Below, piece after piece: positions 60,304 through 64,000 of a DNA stretch of 64,000 nt. The notes beneath the pieces were generated by a model. That model saw nothing but the letters and a program-made list of their open reading frames with translations. It did no database searches and was not told the DNA's origin. The stretch is from Streptomyces griseoviridis (GTDB lineage: Bacteria > Actinomycetota > Actinomycetes > Streptomycetales > Streptomycetaceae), in the NCBI RefSeq assembly GCF_005222485.1, contig NZ_CP029078.1, positions 7,813,501 through 7,877,500 of the forward strand, in the 5' to 3' direction. The stretch's first letter is position 1. Each line of letters begins with the position of its first letter. The translations under genes were made by a program, and so were the position numbers.

Positions 60304-61280
60304 ATGAGTGAACCCCCAGGCGCCGCCGTGTCCCTCGCCGAGGCACCGGCGGCCGACACACCGTCAGAAACCCTCACCGCACAGCGCGTCGTACCGCTGC
60401 GCAGACCGGGACGCTGGATCGCCACCGCCGTCGTACTGGTCCTGGTGGCCCAGTTCGCGCACGGACTCGCCACCAACCCGTTCTACCAATGGGACCGCTT
60501 CGGCTACTGGTTCCTGCGGCCCACGATCCTCGACGGGCTCCTCATCACCCTCCAAGTCACCGCCTACAGCGCGGTGTTGGGACTCCTCGGCGGCATCCTG
60601 CTGGCCCTCGCCCGGCTGTCGCGGAGCCCGGTGCTGCGCGCCGTCAGCTGGACCTACGTCTGGGCCCTGCGCTCCATCCCGCTCATCGTCGTCCTGATCT
60701 TCCTCTACAACTTCAGTGCCCTGTACCGGACGTTGAGCATCGGCCTCCCCTTCGGACCCGCCTTCTTCTCCTTCGACGAGTCACGGCTCGCCACCGACAT
60801 GGTCGTCGCCGTCATCGGACTCAGCCTCAACGAGGCCGCCTACGCCGCCGAGGTGGTGCGCGGCGGGATCCTCTCCGTCGACCAGGGACAGCACGAGGCG
60901 TCCTCCGCGCTCGGGCTCCCCAAGGGCTACCAGTTCACCAGGATCGTCCTGCCGCAGGCCCTGCGCTCCATCACCCCGAACTACGTCAACCAGCTGATCG
61001 GCCTGGTCAAGAGCACCTCGCTGGTCTTCTACGTCTCGCTCCTCGACCTGTTCGGGACCGTCCAGACGATGGGCTCCACCTACCCCGGCGACATCGTGCC
61101 GCTGCTCCTGGTGGTCACCGTCTGGTACCTGATCCTGACCAGCCTGGTCTCCGTCGTCCAGTTCTACGTCGAGCGGCACTACGCCAGGGGCGCCACCCGG
61201 TCGCTGCCGCCGACACCCGTACAGAAGATCCGCTCCGCCCTGCGGGACCTGCGGGAGCGCGCACGCCGGGAGGCCGCCGT

Positions 61281-61284
<4 letters not shown>
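60304..61284 (+). CDS. ABC transporter permease, polar amino acid type
   Basis: 326-aa inner membrane permease of the His/Glu/Gln/Arg/opine family. After a 60-residue cytoplasmic leader come five or more membrane segments. The ATP-binding-protein contact loop ASSALGLPKGYQFTRIVLPQAL (EAA motif) is intact near residue 200. The leader peptide upstream and sulfur-type neighbours suggest uptake of cystine or a sulfur-containing amino acid, as for TcyL-type permeases. ATGA overlap with the ATPase gene. No substrate-binding protein gene is seen within the window. Confidence 0.88.
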
Positions 61285-62066
<782 letters not shown>

Positions 62067-62135
62067 ACACCGGCGCCCCCGTGCCCCGCAGCTCCGACGC
62101 CACCCCCGCTCACCCGCTCCGGAGAACGCCACCCG

Positions 62136-63014
62136 ATGTCCACCGCACCCGCCCCGGCCACCGCACCCTCACCCGCCCCGGCCACCGCACCCGCACCCGC
62201 CGCACCCGGCTCCGACCTCCTCACCCCGGCCCCCTCCGACCTCCAGGACGACCCGGGCGACCCCTCCCACCCCCTCGACAACCCCGCCTGGGCCGCGCTC
62301 ACCGGCCCGCACGCCCACTTCGCCGAACGCGTCGGCCGCGCCGCCCGCTACCCCGCCGACGTGGCCCCCTTCCACGCCGTCTCCGACCCCCGCGACCCCC
62401 GGGCCTGGGCCGACCTGGCGCGACTCGTCGGTCCCGGCGGCATCGCCTCCGTGCGCGGGGTGACCGGCGGCCCGGCCGGCTGGGAGACCGTGCGCACCGG
62501 GTACGGCGTCCAGCTCGTCGACACCGCGCTGCGCGCCGAGGACGACCCCGAGGCCGTCCGCCTCGGACCCGACGACGTGCCGGAGATCCTCGACCTCGTC
62601 GCCCGCACCGAACCCGGCCCCTACCTGCCCCGCACCGTCGAGCTGGGCACCTACCTCGGCATCCGGCGGCACGGCCGGCTGATCGCGCTGGCCGGGGAGC
62701 GGCTGCGGCCGGCCGGCTGGACCGAGATCAGCGCGGTCTGCACCGACCCGGCCCACCGCGGCCAGGGTCTCGCCACCCGCCTGGTCCGCGCGGTCGCCGC
62801 GGGCGTCAGGGCCCGCGGCGAGCAGCCGTTCCTGCACGCGGCGGCCGACAACACCGACGCGATCCGGCTCTACGAGTCGATCGGCTTCACGCTCCGCCGC
62901 CGGACCGTCTTCACCCGGGTCCGCCGCACGGCAGCCGCGGAGCCCGCCGGGACGTCCGCACCGTCCGAGCGACCGCGCGCGATCCGGGCCGCCGCGCAGG
63001 AAGAAACCGCGTAG
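62136..63014 (+). CDS. GNAT-family N-acetyltransferase
   Basis: 292-aa acetyltransferase. After a Pro/Ala repeat stretch at residues 5-30 and an N-terminal lobe comes the GNAT domain: GWTEISAVCTDPAHRGQGLATRLVRAV has the acetyl-CoA RGQG-A motif, and DNTDAIRLYESIGFTLRRRT is the typical C-terminal block. It lies 69 bp after the ATPase gene, so probably in one operon. It may acetylate an imported amine or thiol compound. Upstream GGAG supports the start. Confidence 0.85.
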   Translation: MSTAPAPATAPSPAPATAPAPAAPGSDLLTPAPSDLQDDPGDPSHPLDNPAWAALTGPHAHFAERVGRAARYPADVAPFHAVSDPRDPRAWADLARLVGPGGIASVRGVTGGPAGWETVRTGYGVQLVDTALRAEDDPEAVRLGPDDVPEILDLVARTEPGPYLPRTVELGTYLGIRRHGRLIALAGERLRPAGWTEISAVCTDPAHRGQGLATRLVRAVAAGVRARGEQPFLHAAADNTDAIRLYESIGFTLRRRTVFTRVRRTAAAEPAGTSAPSERPRAIRAAAQEETA

Positions 63015-63064
63015 CCGTGCGGTTGGCCCCAGAGACGACGGCCGAGCGGACGGAGGGACGGACC

Positions 63065-63175
63065 ATGACCCGCGTGCTCTGTGTCCGCGCCCTGAACCCG
63101 CGCCGTCGCGTGCGCCTCACCTCCCGGCCGCACATCGACCTCCAGCGCGTGGCCGGCGCGCTCTGTTGCTCCTGA
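63065..63175 (+). CDS. cysteine-attenuation-type leader peptide 3
   Basis: 36-aa peptide ending LTSRPHIDLQRVAGALCCS. Core HIDLxRVxxALC with two consecutive Cys codons just before the stop, the clearest example of the three. It lies 74 bp before the LLM monooxygenase gene, a sulfur-assimilation-type enzyme, in line with cysteine-dependent attenuation. Confidence 0.78.
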   Translation: MTRVLCVRALNPRRRVRLTSRPHIDLQRVAGALCCS

Positions 63176-63249
63176 CCCGTTGCCCCAGCCGCCGCGCGCC
63201 CGCTCATGCGGCCCGGTGATCTCGTACGGACCTCCAGGAAGGCACCCTC

Positions 63250-64000
63250 GTGTCCCCGACACCCTCGACGCACTCGACCAGTTCGACGTCGCCGTCCTCC
63301 CCTCTGCATCTCGCCGTCGCGCTCGACGGCACCGGCTGGCACCCCGCCTCCTGGCGTGAGCCGGTGGCCAGGCCCCGGGACCTGTTCACCGCCGGATACT
63401 GGGCCGACCTCGTCGCCGAGGCCGAGCGCGGACTGCTCGACTTCGTGACCATCGAGGACGGACTCGGCCTCCAGTCCTCCCGCTACGGCGAGCCGGACGG
63501 CCGCACCGACCAGGTCCGCGGCCGGCTCGACGCCGTTCTCATCGCGTCCCGGGTGGCGCCCCTGACCCGGCACATCGGCCTGGTGCCGACCGTGGTGACC
63601 ACCCACACCGAGCCGTTCCACCTCTCCAAGGCGATCGCCACCCTCGACTACGTGAGCACCGGCCGCGCCGGGCTGCGCGTGCAGGTCACCGCGCGCCCCT
63701 TCGAGGCCGACCACTTCGGGCGCCGGGTGATCCCGCCCTTCGAGGACTACGACCGCCCCGCCGTCACCGAACTCTTCGAGGAGGCCGCCGACTACGTCGA
63801 GGTCGTGCGCCGGCTCTGGGACAGTTGGGAGGACGACGCGGAGATCAGGGACGTCGCCACCGGACGCTTCGTCGACCGCGCGAAACTCCACTACATCGAC
63901 TTCGAGGGCGCGTACTTCAGCGTCAAGGGCCCCTCCATCACCCCGCGTCCGCCGCAGGGCCAGCCGCTCGTCACCGCCCTCGCCCACCAGAGCGCCCCCT
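63250..64000 (+). CDS. LLM-class flavin monooxygenase (NtaA/SnaA/DszA type), 3' end beyond window
   Basis: At least 250 aa of a bacterial-luciferase-like FMNH2-dependent monooxygenase. LHLAVALDGTGWHPASWR opens the barrel; FVTIEDGLGLQSS and HIGLVPTVVTTHTEPFHLSKAIATLDYVS follow the NtaA/DszA pattern, and FDYD-like VRRLWDSWEDDA is typical. Such enzymes oxidise sulfonates, thioethers or chelating amines. GTG start with AGGAAGG. The preceding Cys-rich leader peptide favours a role in releasing sulfur from an organic compound. The gene runs off the right edge. Confidence 0.87.
   Translation, partial: MSPTPSTHSTSSTSPSSPLHLAVALDGTGWHPASWREPVARPRDLFTAGYWADLVAEAERGLLDFVTIEDGLGLQSSRYGEPDGRTDQVRGRLDAVLIASRVAPLTRHIGLVPTVVTTHTEPFHLSKAIATLDYVSTGRAGLRVQVTARPFEADHFGRRVIPPFEDYDRPAVTELFEEAADYVEVVRRLWDSWEDDAEIRDVATGRFVDRAKLHYIDFEGAYFSVKGPSITPRPPQGQPLVTALAHQSAP

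Overview
The window is a stretch of a high-GC actinomycete chromosome, almost certainly a Streptomyces. Third codon positions are nearly all G or C, GTG starts and GTGA/ATGA stop-start overlaps are common, and family content is typical: LacI, TetR and FadR-type regulators, Tat-exported lyases, a TerD protein, an ECF sigma factor and cysteine-type leader peptides. All functions below are read from motifs and context; no database search was possible.

Layout. (1) 1-6902: sugar-like catabolism with two Gfo/Idh/MocA oxidoreductases (one cut by the window edge), an SDR, a PhyH-type oxygenase, two LacI regulators, a small hydrolase and a cupin. (2) 7018-7485: a 36-bp tandem repeat array. (3) 7520-10062: a membrane protein and a hydroxyquinol-type pair (intradiol dioxygenase, maleylacetate reductase). 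(4) 10231-15933: a FadR-type regulator and a gallate-like route (GalB-, GalC- and GalD-like enzymes, a VOC-fold extradiol dioxygenase and an aromatic acid MFS carrier), with the same TTGTTGACAA operator at both ends. (5) 16091-18547: a TetR/MFS efflux pair with two tandem palindromic operators. (6) 18781-21242: tRNA-Pro(GGG), then an IS4-family element with 13-bp inverted repeats and a 9-bp target duplication that carries a passenger lipoprotein gene. (7) 21326-24933: small membrane, XRE-flavin-fold, DUF5994 and slipin genes. (8) 25269-34898: a polysaccharide-utilisation-like locus (two alginate-lyase-like exported proteins, LacI regulator, D-2-hydroxyacid dehydrogenase, alpha/beta hydrolase) with shared AAACG-type operator sites. 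(9) 35249-45931: ECF sigma factor, a 1,613-aa RHS protein with a toxin-like tail, an unknown 365-aa protein, a two-domain glycosyltransferase, a split S74-chaperone-like pair and a TerD protein. (10) 46429-56607: a biosynthetic cluster. (11) 56649-64000: a FAD hydroxylase, then a sulfur-acquisition-like region in which three short leader peptides precede a GST-like gene, an ABC permease/ATPase plus acetyltransferase, and an LLM monooxygenase.

The most unusual part is region 10. One tightly packed strand encodes two small unknown proteins, an isoprenyl-synthase-like enzyme with a degenerate first Asp motif, a P450 lacking the usual I-helix acid, a geranyl-diphosphate-C-methyltransferase-like enzyme, a canonical prenyl diphosphate synthase, a TauD-type oxygenase, phosphonopyruvate decarboxylase and phosphoenolpyruvate mutase with an intact EDK-x5-NS signature, then an exporter. 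C-P bond formation and methylated-terpenoid chemistry in one apparent operon suggest a hybrid phosphonate-terpenoid natural product. I know of no characterised example but could not search.
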